Below, piece by piece: positions 7,887-16,414 of a stretch of 32,294 nt of DNA (its first letter is position 1; each line of letters opens with the position of its first letter). A model generated the notes under the pieces. That model had not been told where the DNA came from and did no database searches. It was given only the letters and a program-made list of their open reading frames with translations. The position numbers and the translations under genes were made by a program. The stretch comes from Nitrososphaeraceae archaeon (lineage in GTDB: Archaea > Thermoproteota > Nitrososphaeria > Nitrososphaerales > Nitrososphaeraceae). The stretch lies in assembly GCA_025923455.1 (NCBI GenBank), contig JAICFW010000069.1, positions 1 to 32,294 of the forward strand, in the 5' to 3' direction.

Positions 7887-8750
7887 CTATTCGGCTGAAA
7901 GATCCCAGAAATTCGCGTCCTTGAATTCTTCTATTGGCTTGCCCAATTTTTTCCATTCTTTAAATGATCTTGAATACAATCTAATTTTTTTCACGCCTCC
8001 CATCCTCAATGCATAGAAGGCAAGTCCTGACAGAGTTCCTACACTACCACAATATGTGATAACCTCATCGTCTTTGGATATGCCTCTGTTTTCCATAAAT
8101 CTTTTAATTTCTTGAGGTTCTCTAAGTATTGATTCACTCGTTCCTAACATGGTATACGGTAAGTTAGTAGCTCCTGGAATATGTTCAGTTAAGAAATTAA
8201 GTCGTTCTCTAGAGTCTACGAGAATTTTGTTCTGCTCAGTTTTTGCTTTTTCTACTTCATCATAATTGGCAAATATATCATTATTTACCCTAAGAGAATG
8301 CTTGGCTTTTGGGAATACATTGATTTTTTTCTCTGTTTCAAATCCATAACTTTTCCAATTGGCAAAAGTTGTTTCGAGCAAAGATGTGTTAGAATGTCCT
8401 ACATACTGAAATGTCCATGCAACCCTGGCAGCAAGTGCACCAAATGTATCATCATATACAACTACAGGAGTCTTATCAGAAATTCCAGATTGTTCTAGCA
8501 ATAGAACTATCTTTTGGGGAGTATCGTTGTCTAACACCCTGGCAAGGGGTATTGATATTGCCGTTTTGATATGTTCCTTTTTGTAGTCATCCTCCTTTCT
8601 GACATCCACAACTCTGACTGAATTTTTTCTAATCAAAGTTCTCAGAATATCTGCACTTGTTATTATATCCTGAAGATTGATTGTTGAATGATTCCTTGAT
8701 AAAATACTTTTACTCTTTTTTTCTTTTGTAGCATATTTCAAGCTGCGCAT
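7887..8750 (-). CDS. Two-domain rhodanese (thiosulfate/3-mercaptopyruvate sulfurtransferase)
   Basis: The protein has 287 residues and two rhodanese domains. The C-terminal domain has the active-site loop YCGSVGTLSG with catalytic Cys234, which would carry a persulfide. The N-terminal domain has an Asp pair at the matching loop (VVVYDDTFGALAARVAW) and is inactive, as usual in this family. The loop CGSVGT differs from both CRKGVT (thiosulfate) and CGSGVT (mercaptopyruvate), so the sulfur donor is uncertain. It starts inside the end of the upstream siroheme reductase gene (13-base overlap), so the two are one transcription unit. It is convergent with tfuA, 30 bases away, and could supply sulfur to YcaO-TfuA; that link is inferred. 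Confidence 0.9.
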   Translation of the reverse strand: MRSLKYATKEKKSKSILSRNHSTINLQDIITSADILRTLIRKNSVRVVDVRKEDDYKKEHIKTAISIPLARVLDNDTPQKIVLLLEQSGISDKTPVVVYDDTFGALAARVAWTFQYVGHSNTSLLETTFANWKSYGFETEKKINVFPKAKHSLRVNNDIFANYDEVEKAKTEQNKILVDSRERLNFLTEHIPGATNLPYTMLGTSESILREPQEIKRFMENRGISKDDEVITYCGSVGTLSGLAFYALRMGGVKKIRLYSRSFKEWKKLGKPIEEFKDANFWDLSAE

Positions 8751-10567
8751 TCTCCTCTAGCAGTCTTTGCACTGAATTTTACATCGTTACCATAATCCAT
8801 ATACGCATCAGGATCATCCTGGGGACTCGGTAATGAGGTAGTTTCCATTAGGGCTGTTTTTATGTCATCCAGATTCTTTGCTGTTCTATTGGTATTAGGT
8901 GCTCCTTTAATCAGTTTGCTTACCCACATTGCAAGTGACTCATTAGTGTTTCGTTCCTGTCTGTAAATATCAATTATTTTGATTATAGTGGATATGACTC
9001 TTTTTGCTGGGACACGCATTACCGATTTACCCAGCACCCCGTCTTCTCCATCCTTTCCACCAAACATCATCGTATACGTTGGGGTCATGGTTCCGTCTAT
9101 CCTTGATGCTCCTCCGTAAAATCCTATTGTAGCAATTTCGTGTTGCCCACAAGAATTTGGACATCCACTTATCTTTATGGTTGAGTCTCTAAGGTCATCT
9201 TCAGTATCAAGTCCAAGTTCAATGAATTTGGATTGGATCTCTTTTGCCAGTCTGTGAGAATTGGTAATTGCTAGGTTGCATGAAGTTGTGCCAGAACATC
9301 CAACAGCTGATGACATGGTCAGTGCACCTGGATTTGCAAGTCCAGTTTTGGCGAGTTCATTATAGAATTCTGGTAGATCTCTGGCTTTAACGAATCTTAC
9401 TGCAAAATTTTGATTAGGAGTATTCCTTGCACAACCCTCGCCAGAATAAGTTTGAATAGTCTTTGCAAGGGACCGGAGCTGATTTGAAGTTATATCGCCT
9501 GCACCTAGCGTAACGAATACTACAAAGTAACCATTCTGTTTTTGGGAAACCACATTGGAGTGAATCCATCTTTTATACGGATCACTATTGATGTCCACTT
9601 TTTCATTAATCAGCGGTAATTTCTTACCATTGGATAATTGCCTGATATTGGGACCTTCCGACTCTACTTTGTATCTATTTAGTGTTTCAAGTGAAATAGT
9701 CATTTCTACATTTGCTCTCTCTTTGATTACCAATTTCTGAAACTTTTCCCATCCCATTTCATTTACCAAATATCTCATTCTATTCCTAGCCATATTTTCA
9801 CGGTTCCCAAGTCTGTCAAACAATCTCACTGCAGCCATACATGTTGATACGAGTCTTTCTTCAGGAGTAAATTCCTCTAACAGGTATCCTATGAATGAAG
9901 CAGCTCCGAGGCCACCACCGAGGTATATCTTGAATCCTATGGCTCCATCTTTTTTAATCGGGATCAGGCCTATATCCGCAATCCTTACCAATCCATGATT
10001 GGAGCAACATGCGAAATTGATCTTGAATTTCCTTGGTAGATTTTGGCAGACTGGATTTCTCAGAAAGAATCGGGCAGTTGCCATGGCATAAGGAGTTGAA
10101 TCAAATTCCTCGTCTGGACACACGCCAGCAAAATGACTACACATGACATTCCTCACTGTATTACCACAAGCTTCTCTTGTTGTTAATCCTACTTCAACCA
10201 AGCCTCTCATAACTTCACTTACATCTTCAAGCTGCACCCAATGAAGCTGGATGTTTTGACGAGTCGAAACATGGGCCGAGCCAATTGAAAAGGCTTCTGA
10301 AAGCGTCGCAATCTTTTGTAATTGTTCTGGAGTTACTTCTCCACTAGGTATTTTGATCCTAATCATACTGTAATTCTGCTGTAAGCGGGATCCATAAGCT
10401 CCATGTTGAAGTCGGAAACGTCTAAAGTCGTCCTCACTCATTTTTCCCCTTCTAAAGAGTTTTACATTTTGACCAAAAATCTCAGTTTCTTCTTCTTTTC
10501 CCCACCTTGGATTGGATTTCGGAGAAAAATGCTTTTTATCAGGATAATTTAGAACTTCTTTTTTCAA
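8738..10567 (-). CDS. Siroheme [4Fe-4S] nitrite/sulfite reductase, ferredoxin type
   Basis: This 609-residue enzyme performs a six-electron reduction of nitrite to ammonia or sulfite to sulfide. It has the duplicated ferredoxin-like and nitrite/sulfite reductase domains. STRQNIQLHW (near residues 100-109) is a siroheme contact region. The [4Fe-4S]-siroheme cysteines are Cys424 and Cys430 (GCSGTTSC) and Cys469 and Cys473 (SGCPNSC). Motifs alone do not separate NirA from Sir. The overlapping rhodanese gene favours a sulfur role, whereas NirA-like proteins are often annotated in ammonia oxidisers. No transmembrane segment is seen, so it should be cytosolic and ferredoxin-linked. A TATA-like box precedes it by about 30 bases. 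Confidence 0.92.
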   Translation of the reverse strand: MKKEVLNYPDKKHFSPKSNPRWGKEEETEIFGQNVKLFRRGKMSEDDFRRFRLQHGAYGSRLQQNYSMIRIKIPSGEVTPEQLQKIATLSEAFSIGSAHVSTRQNIQLHWVQLEDVSEVMRGLVEVGLTTREACGNTVRNVMCSHFAGVCPDEEFDSTPYAMATARFFLRNPVCQNLPRKFKINFACCSNHGLVRIADIGLIPIKKDGAIGFKIYLGGGLGAASFIGYLLEEFTPEERLVSTCMAAVRLFDRLGNRENMARNRMRYLVNEMGWEKFQKLVIKERANVEMTISLETLNRYKVESEGPNIRQLSNGKKLPLINEKVDINSDPYKRWIHSNVVSQKQNGYFVVFVTLGAGDITSNQLRSLAKTIQTYSGEGCARNTPNQNFAVRFVKARDLPEFYNELAKTGLANPGALTMSSAVGCSGTTSCNLAITNSHRLAKEIQSKFIELGLDTEDDLRDSTIKISGCPNSCGQHEIATIGFYGGASRIDGTMTPTYTMMFGGKDGEDGVLGKSVMRVPAKRVISTIIKIIDIYRQERNTNESLAMWVSKLIKGAPNTNRTAKNLDDIKTALMETTSLPSPQDDPDAYMDYGNDVKFSAKTARGECAA

Positions 10568-10592
10568 TACTATTCTAGTTTCTTTTTCAAAA

Positions 10593-10604
10593 CCATATAT
10601 TTTT
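10593..10604 (-). promoter_or_regulatory. TATA-like box of the siroheme reductase-rhodanese operon
   Basis: On the minus strand the sequence AAAAATATATGG is centred about 31 bases before the ATG at 10567, placing the expected transcript start within a few bases of the start codon. The call is made by resemblance and spacing. Confidence 0.5.
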
Positions 10605-10805
10605 TATGGATATAACTATTTTTGGCATTTTAGATGGATTAATGGGGCAAATAATTACTCCCTTCAATCTTATTCCTATTCACATCAATTAGTGTTGGGT
10701 CAAAGAAACCTGTAATATTTCAGTTTGAGCCAAGTTTTAGAGTTCGAACTGATTGTAAATACTCGATAAATTAACATTTTCAGAATTAGAGCAGATCATA
10801 AACAG
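10605..10805. other. Intergenic stretch without a recognised gene
   Basis: About 200 AT-rich bases lie between the reductase promoter and the tRNA gene. I found no convincing coding frame. AGTTCGAACT at 10741-10750 is a perfect 10-bp palindrome but has no tRNA context. Confidence 0.4.
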
Positions 10806-10880
10806 TGGATGGGGAGAGATTTGAACTCTCGACCACCTGTGTGTGAGACAGGTATCATAACCAGTCTAGACCACCCATCC
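10806..10880 (-). tRNA. tRNA-Val, anticodon CAC
   Basis: Read on the minus strand, the acceptor strands GGATGGG (10880-10874) and CCCATCC (10813-10807) pair perfectly, with discriminator A at 10806. The anticodon stem CCTGT/ACAGG encloses the loop CTCACAC, giving anticodon CAC, which reads the valine codon GTG. The T arm is GAGAG-TTCAAAT-CTCTC, with the normal TTCRA sequence. No intron is present. CCA is not encoded after the discriminator (CTG follows), so it must be added by the CCA-adding enzyme. Confidence 0.95.
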
Positions 10881-10955
10881 CAAACTTGATTAATATTTTC
10901 CCAATTAATATCTTGATAAATTTCTACCCAGCCACGAAAAGATGAGCGTATCCTT

Positions 10956-12206
10956 TCATGTTCCTTCACTAAAACCTGTCAAGTAAGTCTCCTGCTCATC
11001 AGAAAGAGTGTCTATGTTGATGTCCATTGATTCTAATTTTGCTCTTGCAATTTCCTGATCTTGTGTTCTATCAATATCATATACTGCTGGAGAAAGCGAT
11101 CCCTTCGATTGTATCAATTTCATAGCGGAAAGGAGTTGATTTGCAAAGCTCATGTCCATCACCTCTGAAGGATGTCCTTCCGCGGCGACTAGATTCACCA
11201 ATCTTCCTTCTCCAATTAGGTATACTTTGTTTCCCTTGTTAAGTTCATATTCTGTTGTATTGTCGTTGATCTGTTTTACCAACTTTGAGTTGGATTTAAG
11301 GGCATCAATAGAAATCTCGACATTGAAATGTCCTGCATTGGCCAGGATGCTTCCATCCTTCATCCGAAGAATATGTTCCTCTCGTATTACGTCCTTACAC
11401 CCAGTTGTAGTAACAAATAGATCACCTGTCTCGGCGGCAGAAATCATCGGCAAGACAGAATAACCATCAAGTTTTGCCTTCAGTGCCGCGATGGGATCAA
11501 TTTCAGTTATAATGACATTAGCACCATGACCAACTGCTCTTCTTGCAACTCCTTTTCCCACATGTCCATATCCAGATACAACAACATTTTTGCCCGCGAT
11601 CAGTATGTTAGTGGCTCTAATAATACCATCTAACGCAGATTGACCTGTACCATAAACATTGTCAAAATCGTGCTTTGTTTCAGCATCATTGACAGCCATT
11701 ATTGGGTATTTTAGTTTTCCATTTTTTTCCATAGCTCTTAATCTGACTACTCCAGTAGTAGTTTCTTCCGTCCCTCCGTAGACTTGGCTGATATTTCCGC
11801 CGGAATTATGCATTTCAACTGTCAGGTCTGCCCCATCATCAATTGTAACATTCGGGCTTAATGCCATGGTTGCATGAATATCATCATAGTACTGTTCATT
11901 TGAAACACCTCTACTTGCAAATATTGATATTCCTTCTTCAACTAGTGCGGCCGCGACATCGTCTTGTGTACTTAAAGGATTACAACCACACCAAGTTAGT
12001 TCCGCACCCAAATCGCGTAATGTACGAATTAGAACACCCGTTTCTTTCGTAACATGTAGACAACCGGCAACCTTAACGCCATCTAAAGGACTATTGAGTT
12101 TAAATTTTTTTTTTAGATTAAATAACACTGGCATATGAACCTCTGCCCAATCAATCTTTTTCTTTCCCTCCGAAGCTAAACTAGGGTCTTTGATTCTGTA
12201 TTTCAT
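10956..12206 (-). CDS. ahcY: Adenosylhomocysteinase (S-adenosyl-L-homocysteine hydrolase)
   Basis: This 416-residue NAD-dependent enzyme reversibly splits S-adenosylhomocysteine into adenosine and homocysteine, removing the inhibitory by-product of methyl transfer. The NAD-binding loop is GYGHVGKGVARRA. Upstream, YGTGQSALDGI and the substrate segment HVTKETGVLIRTL are typical. GHFNVEI and AAEGHPSEVMDMSF are highly conserved. The C terminus ends without the bacterial/eukaryotic KPxxYRY tail, as in archaeal and Thermotoga-type enzymes. It stands alone on the minus strand with its own TATA-like box, but links functionally to metK at 23325. The assignment is secure. Confidence 0.97.
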   Translation of the reverse strand: MKYRIKDPSLASEGKKKIDWAEVHMPVLFNLKKKFKLNSPLDGVKVAGCLHVTKETGVLIRTLRDLGAELTWCGCNPLSTQDDVAAALVEEGISIFASRGVSNEQYYDDIHATMALSPNVTIDDGADLTVEMHNSGGNISQVYGGTEETTTGVVRLRAMEKNGKLKYPIMAVNDAETKHDFDNVYGTGQSALDGIIRATNILIAGKNVVVSGYGHVGKGVARRAVGHGANVIITEIDPIAALKAKLDGYSVLPMISAAETGDLFVTTTGCKDVIREEHILRMKDGSILANAGHFNVEISIDALKSNSKLVKQINDNTTEYELNKGNKVYLIGEGRLVNLVAAEGHPSEVMDMSFANQLLSAMKLIQSKGSLSPAVYDIDRTQDQEIARAKLESMDINIDTLSDEQETYLTGFSEGT

Positions 12207-12227
12207 TTATCTCAGTGTTCTATTGCA

Positions 12228-12240
12228 GACATATTATTCT
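12228..12240 (-). promoter_or_regulatory. TATA-like box of ahcY
   Basis: The minus strand reads AAGAATAATATGT here, centred about 28 bases before the ahcY ATG at 12206. This fits a leaderless or nearly leaderless transcript. Confidence 0.4.
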
Positions 12241-12311
12241 TATTCACCTTAGATTAGCATTTTCTGAAATTCGGGGCCTTGACTTGGGAATAGTGATGGA
12301 AATTCATGTTG

Positions 12312-12351
12312 CTATTATTATTGTTATTGTTATTGTTATTATTATTATTAC
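12312..12351. repeat. Simple TTA/TTG trinucleotide tract
   Basis: About 40 bases consist almost only of TTA and TTG triplets, beginning ATTATTATTGTTATTG and ending in TTATTATTATTA. It lies between divergent ahcY and the LOG-like gene. A frame through it would give an Ile/Thr-rich peptide on the minus strand, which is not a credible protein. The tract is likely to vary in length between strains. Confidence 0.85.
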
Positions 12352-12410
12352 TTGAATAGACGCTCCTGTTGATGTTAAGCAACAAAGAGGATTTGTGCAA
12401 ACTAAAATTA

Positions 12411-12419
12411 TAATAAATA
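12411..12419 (+). promoter_or_regulatory. TATA-like box of the LOG-like gene
   Basis: TAATAAATA, within AAATTATAATAAAT, is centred 30 bases before ATG 12445, so the mRNA would be leaderless or nearly so. Called by resemblance and spacing. Confidence 0.4.
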
Positions 12420-12444
12420 TGGGAATCAATTTATCAAGAAAAAC

Positions 12445-12963
12445 ATGAGAAGGCTCCAAATTGCGGTTATTGGATACAACCAAGATAAATCCAGTGAAAA
12501 AACAAATCAAATAGCATATCAGGTTGGAACAGAGATCGCAAAGGCAAACGCTGTGCTAATTTGTGGAGGCCTGGGAGGCGTCATGGAAAATGCATGCAAA
12601 GGAGCAAAAGATCATGGAGGTATGACTGTGGGAATAATTCCACAGGAAGAGAGTAAGTTCGCCAACAAGTTTTGTGATGTTGTTATTGCAACTGGAATAG
12701 GGTACGCACGAGACTTTGTCGTGGCGACGTCTGCAGATGGAATTATCGCTGTGGGTGGAGGTGTAGGTACCCTGATAGAGCTATGCGTTGGATACATGTT
12801 AAAGAAAATTTTGGTAACAATACCTAGTAGCGGAGGAACTGCTGAAAACTTTGGTGGAAGATATCTTGATGATAGAAAAAGAGTGTTTATACAAACATCA
12901 CAAGACGCCCACACCGCAGTCAAAATAATATCCGACTATTTTGGATCACAACAAGAATCATAG
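12445..12963 (+). CDS. LOG-like / TIGR00725 family protein
   Basis: This 172-residue protein has the Rossmann-like fold of the 'lysine decarboxylase-like' LOG superfamily, in the compact TIGR00725 branch common in archaea. The motifs GGLGGVMENACKGA (near residues 33-46) and GGGVGTLIELCVGY (near 103-116) correspond to the GGGxxGxMxxxxxGA and PGGxGTxxE motifs that bind nucleotides in LOG phosphoribohydrolases. Gly replaces Pro in the second motif. The molecular substrate of TIGR00725 proteins is not known to me. There is no signal peptide. It is divergent from ahcY and convergent with the hydroxyacyl-CoA dehydrogenase gene. Confidence 0.85.
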   Translation: MRRLQIAVIGYNQDKSSEKTNQIAYQVGTEIAKANAVLICGGLGGVMENACKGAKDHGGMTVGIIPQEESKFANKFCDVVIATGIGYARDFVVATSADGIIAVGGGVGTLIELCVGYMLKKILVTIPSSGGTAENFGGRYLDDRKRVFIQTSQDAHTAVKIISDYFGSQQES

Positions 12964-12995
12964 TGATGATACCAAAAATGGAAATAACAATTATG

Positions 12996-14162
12996 CTAGT
13001 TCGAAATAGTCATTAGGTAAGGATCGGGTGCATAAAATGATCCATTTTTTTCATGCAGTTCATTCAGAGTTGATATTATTTTTTCAATTCCATTTTCCTT
13101 CCCAATCTCAAATAATTCCTTTTTCAGACCCATTCCTAATTTCAGGGCTTGTTCAACATCCTCTCTTGTGCACACCCCGTAGGAAATCAACCATGCAGCA
13201 TTATTTATCGCGACTGATAAAATTCTAATCGGATCGTACTGTTTTGCTTCCTCTTCAGATAATGGCACCCTTTCATAATTCTTGTCCCCATAGGAATAGA
13301 AACCCTCTCCTGATTTTTTACCTAATTTCCCTGCTGAAAATAATTGTTCTATTCTAGGATGCGGGTTTACTACCTTTTTATCGCGAGAGTACATTTCAGT
13401 TGTAGCCTTGTGGATAACATCAAGTCCAGTATAATCAGCCAACTCGAATATGCCCATTGGGAGGTATAATTTGAACTTCACCGCTGAATCAATTTGAGTC
13501 ATACTTTTACCGTCATTTTCTAGGCAATATGCAGCTTCATGAACTAACGGTATGAATATTCTATTTACAATAAATCCTGGAACGTCCTTGTTACACAAAA
13601 TAGGATTCTTTGACAATGATTTTACAAAATTTACTCCAAGATCGACAATAGATTTGTCTGTACTTGCTCCTGGAATAACCTCTACCAATTTCATCAATTG
13701 TGGTGGATTAAAGAAGTGTAACCCTATGAATCTGTTCGGTCTACTGGTTAATTGAGATATTTCACTAATTGGTAAAGTACTGGTATTGGAAGAATAAATT
13801 GTCTTTTCTTGAGCAAATTGATCCACTTCAGAATAGACTTTTTCCTTTAGTTTGAGATCTTCGGGGACGGCTTCAATCAGCAAGTCAGCATCTTGCAAAG
13901 CTTCTTTCAATTCAACAATTGGCTTTATTCTGGCAAAAATTTTGTCAGATTCTTGTTTGTTTAGCTTGTTTTTTTCTACCAGCTTATCTAATGACCATCT
14001 TATCTTATTCATTGCAATGTCTAGAAATTTTTGTTCCACATCTCGCAATACCACGTCGTATCCATTCATTGCAGAAATCTGTGCTATACCATGACCCATT
14101 ATTCCGGATCCTAAAACTGTGATTTTATTAATCTGCGGCAACAGTGATATTCCTAAATTCAT
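12996..14162 (-). CDS. 3-hydroxyacyl-CoA (3-hydroxybutyryl-CoA) dehydrogenase
   Basis: This 388-residue NAD-dependent enzyme oxidises (S)-3-hydroxyacyl-CoA to 3-oxoacyl-CoA. The Rossmann motif VLGSGIMGHGIAQ lies near residues 16-28. SSNTST and the catalytic GLHFFNPPQLMKLVEVI segment follow. Two C-terminal HCDH domains are present (the first from VPGFIVNRIF, the second from PIRILSVAINNAAW). In Nitrososphaerota this step forms acetoacetyl-CoA in the 3-hydroxypropionate/4-hydroxybutyrate carbon-fixation cycle, the likely role here. No hydratase domain is fused to it. ATG 14162 leaves about ten residues before the first strand. The gene is single and divergent from tsr3. Confidence 0.93.
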   Translation of the reverse strand: MNLGISLLPQINKITVLGSGIMGHGIAQISAMNGYDVVLRDVEQKFLDIAMNKIRWSLDKLVEKNKLNKQESDKIFARIKPIVELKEALQDADLLIEAVPEDLKLKEKVYSEVDQFAQEKTIYSSNTSTLPISEISQLTSRPNRFIGLHFFNPPQLMKLVEVIPGASTDKSIVDLGVNFVKSLSKNPILCNKDVPGFIVNRIFIPLVHEAAYCLENDGKSMTQIDSAVKFKLYLPMGIFELADYTGLDVIHKATTEMYSRDKKVVNPHPRIEQLFSAGKLGKKSGEGFYSYGDKNYERVPLSEEEAKQYDPIRILSVAINNAAWLISYGVCTREDVEQALKLGMGLKKELFEIGKENGIEKIISTLNELHEKNGSFYAPDPYLMTISN

Positions 14163-14267
14163 GATTTTTAATGTTGCGATTCTTATGTTGAATCATCCAA
14201 TAACTATAAACCGATCAGATTCTCGAAACTATTTTATTGATTATTGCATTTTATGAATTAATTACAG

Positions 14268-14789
14268 TTGATTAGACCATTTGCGTTAATGCTGAATCAA
14301 GATGATCCAAAGAAATGTAGTGCATTAAAATTGATTAGATTTGGCGCCGTTCTGCCCACCAATTCCATACGGCATAAAATGCTTGTGTTGAATCCTTTCG
14401 CTAACGAAGTTGTTTGCAAATCTGATAAGACTTTGGTAGATTCTATTTGTGTAATCGACTGTTCGTGGAACAAGGCAGATCACGTTTTGACTAACCGTAA
14501 ATTTTTGAGAAAAGGCATCCCAAGAAAAATACCTGCATTATTGGCAGGAAATCCAATAAATTATGCAAGACTTGGTAGACTATCAAGCGTTGAATCTCTT
14601 TCTGCCTGTTATTATGTTCTTGGCGAAAAGAATTTTGCATCGAGCTTACTTGGAAAATTCAAATGGGGACACACATTTCTAGAGTTAAATCATGATGCAT
14701 TGGAAGACTATTCTTTTGCAGAAAACAGAGACGAAATATTGAGAATTGAAATGGACTACTTTGGAAGCTATATTCTAAACAAGAATTGA
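14268..14789 (+). CDS. tsr3: Tsr3-type rRNA aminocarboxypropyltransferase (DUF367)
   Basis: Tsr3 transfers the aminocarboxypropyl group of S-adenosylmethionine to a modified pseudouridine of small-subunit rRNA; archaeal homologues share the fold and motifs. The 173-residue protein has the N-terminal signature NQDDPKKCSALKLIRFG (near 10-26) and VIDCSWNKAD. The family-defining segment RKIPALLAGNPINYARLGRL runs into SSVESLSACYYVLG. The start is TTG 14268, because IRPFALML forms the first beta strand. ATG 14289 would cut that strand. It depends on SAM, so it joins metK and ahcY in function, though not in an operon. Confidence 0.9.
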   Translation: MIRPFALMLNQDDPKKCSALKLIRFGAVLPTNSIRHKMLVLNPFANEVVCKSDKTLVDSICVIDCSWNKADHVLTNRKFLRKGIPRKIPALLAGNPINYARLGRLSSVESLSACYYVLGEKNFASSLLGKFKWGHTFLELNHDALEDYSFAENRDEILRIEMDYFGSYILNKN

Positions 14790-14913
14790 GTGCGTACATC
14801 CAGACAAAAGTTCAATGATTCATCTTTCACTCGAATGATAGTTTCCATATATGGTATCCATTATGCATATTGTACAGGAATAAATAAGATACTAGGAACA
14901 TAAAAAAGGGCTA

Positions 14914-15324
14914 CTATTCCTTACCTAGTAGTAACCACTCTATTATTTTGTCAAGATGATTGCTAGTAACTGTGACTCTTATCGGCCCAAGGGGCGACTC
15001 TTCATAGTTTTCGGCAAGTGAAATTACCCCTCCATATGCTGCTTGTTTGTTCAAATAAAACCAGGTGACATTGCCTTTTCTATTCCAGTCCAAAAGTCTT
15101 CTAAGAACTCCCACGGAGGATCTTGATCTCACGCCAACTCGAATGTAATGCAATGACATAACTCCTTTGCAAGTAGCTTCTACTCGTCCATCTGTTACTA
15201 CAGGGTTACACCCATTGGCTACATTTAATATACATTTTTTTACTTTTTCTGGATCTTCAGATGGATTAAGAACAGTTTCTACCTTTAATTCAACATTCTC
15301 ATCTTCAAGATCATCTTTCCACAT
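14914..15324 (-). CDS. RNA-binding domain protein (PF01877 family; UPF0201/COG1325-like)
   Basis: This 136-residue archaeal protein belongs by pattern to the PF01877 family of predicted RNA-binding proteins. VELKVETVLNPSEDPEKVKK at the start and VRSRSSVGVLRRLLDWNRK in the middle match the family. The latter contains the basic helix expected to contact RNA. The C-terminal half (GPIRVTVTSNHLDKIIEWLL) forms a second alpha-beta unit. It lies 20 bases after the UPF0200 NTPase gene on the same strand, a pairing seen widely in archaea, so the two probably share a pathway. Suggested roles for the family in RNA processing are not proven. No membrane segment is seen. Confidence 0.8.
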   Translation of the reverse strand: MWKDDLEDENVELKVETVLNPSEDPEKVKKCILNVANGCNPVVTDGRVEATCKGVMSLHYIRVGVRSRSSVGVLRRLLDWNRKGNVTWFYLNKQAAYGGVISLAENYEESPLGPIRVTVTSNHLDKIIEWLLLGKE

Positions 15325-15344
15325 CTAATATCATCACCCATACA

Positions 15345-15929
15345 CTATTTGATCTTCTTTTCATCAATCCATTTTTGTACCGTACGAAGACTAAGCTCAC
15401 ATAGTTCTGATATTGAAATATCATTATTTGAAATAGTTTCATCTGCTAAGGCAATGGCATCACTTATTCCTACCTCCATTTCGACCATGTCACGTTTGTC
15501 AAATTCCTTTATACTGGATGGTACATCAGAGCGTGCCCTTTCCCTAATATGTGAATATCTTGTAAGAATTGAACCATGAATTGCTAACAATTTGACTTGG
15601 CCAACACGTTTCAGAACTTGAATCTCTGTCATACTTCTAATTCCATCTACTATCACTACGGCAAACTCTTTGTCTTCATTTTTCATAGTCTTAATTTTAT
15701 TGGCAATTAAATGTGCAATTGCTTCAGGCCCGTTTTTTTCTCTAAGTCTTATCATCAATTTCGCAAGGTTCTCACTGGTGGGTTCCAATCCATCATTTTG
15801 AGCAGCTTCTCTTACTACGTCCCCCATAATCAAAAGTGGAATACCCTTCTGAGCTAAATAGTTAGCAACTGTAGTCTTTCCAGCTCCAGGCATTCCTGTT
15901 AAAGCTACAATTAGAATATCTTCGGACAT
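15345..15929 (-). CDS. UPF0200-family P-loop NTPase (nucleotide kinase-like)
   Basis: This 194-residue protein has the adenylate-kinase/dephospho-CoA-kinase fold. The Walker A motif is LTGMPGAGKTTVA (near residues 10-22), followed by the conserved GDVVREAA segment. FAVVIVDGIRSMTEI provides the Walker B-like strand. The pattern matches the archaeal UPF0200 (AF_1395-like) family, whose substrate is unknown to me. It is not CoaE, which lacks GDVVREA. It sits between the histone gene (34-base gap) and the RNA-binding gene (20-base gap), all on the minus strand, so one transcript is likely. It should be soluble and cytosolic. Confidence 0.85.
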   Translation of the reverse strand: MSEDILIVALTGMPGAGKTTVANYLAQKGIPLLIMGDVVREAAQNDGLEPTSENLAKLMIRLREKNGPEAIAHLIANKIKTMKNEDKEFAVVIVDGIRSMTEIQVLKRVGQVKLLAIHGSILTRYSHIRERARSDVPSSIKEFDKRDMVEMEVGISDAIALADETISNNDISISELCELSLRTVQKWIDEKKIK

Positions 15930-15963
15930 GATATAATCAAGAGACTACAATACTTCTCATAAA

Positions 15964-16194
15964 CTAATGTATTAAGTTTAGCAAATTTTTTTCTGCCAGT
16001 TGTATATCTTCAGCTTTGATTGTCTTCCTTCCGGCATGTGTAGCTAAAGCGACTGCTTGATCTGAAATTTTTGTAGCGATTGTTTCGAGTATCATTCTGA
16101 GTTGATCAGCTGCATCTTCACTAATTCTCTCTCCTCCAGATTTCTTTATAATTCTGTACATCCCAGCAAGTCCAAGTTCTGGATATTCTGTCAT
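15964..16194 (-). CDS. Archaeal histone (HMf-like)
   Basis: This is a single histone-fold protein of 76 residues that wraps DNA as dimers or larger polymers. Typical features are GLAGMYRIIKKSGGERISED in the first helix and loop, a long central helix LRMILETIATKISDQAVALA, and the HAGRKTIKAEDIQLA loop with the RKT DNA-binding motif. It is slightly longer than methanogen HMf (about 69 residues) because of the N-terminal MTEYPELG. It is first in a minus-strand cluster with the UPF0200 NTPase and RNA-binding genes. There is no tail that would suggest eukaryote-like modification. Confidence 0.95.
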   Translation of the reverse strand: MTEYPELGLAGMYRIIKKSGGERISEDAADQLRMILETIATKISDQAVALATHAGRKTIKAEDIQLAEKNLLNLIH

Positions 16195-16349
16195 TCATCA
16201 TAAAGTATTTGTAGATTGCATTAAAGTATTCTGTCAAAAAAATGAGAGTTTAAAATAAATTGTGACCTCTGTATTTATGTTTTAATTACTAGAGTATTTC
16301 ATACATCCAATATTTTAATAGATTCCAGTATCAGCTCTGCCATTGGAAA

Positions 16350-16358
16350 GTTTATATC
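16350..16358 (+). promoter_or_regulatory. TATA-like box before the decayed secreted-protein gene
   Basis: GTTTATATC is a good archaeal TATA-like sequence about 60 bases before the remnant ATG at 16415. It is probably the old promoter of the pseudogene. Whether it still works cannot be told. Confidence 0.4.
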
Positions 16359-16414
16359 ACTTAATCTGTATGAAGACTTTTGAAAAATCCTTATCAACTA
16401 CGGAGTCCTATATC

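Noticed and set aside
11152-11463. 103-residue plus-strand frame
   Set aside because: It is antisense to ahcY, whose motifs run across the same bases.
12304-12510. 68-residue minus-strand frame ending in an Ile/Thr repeat
   Set aside because: Its C-terminal part is the translated TTA/TTG microsatellite, and its 5' part overlaps the LOG-like gene.
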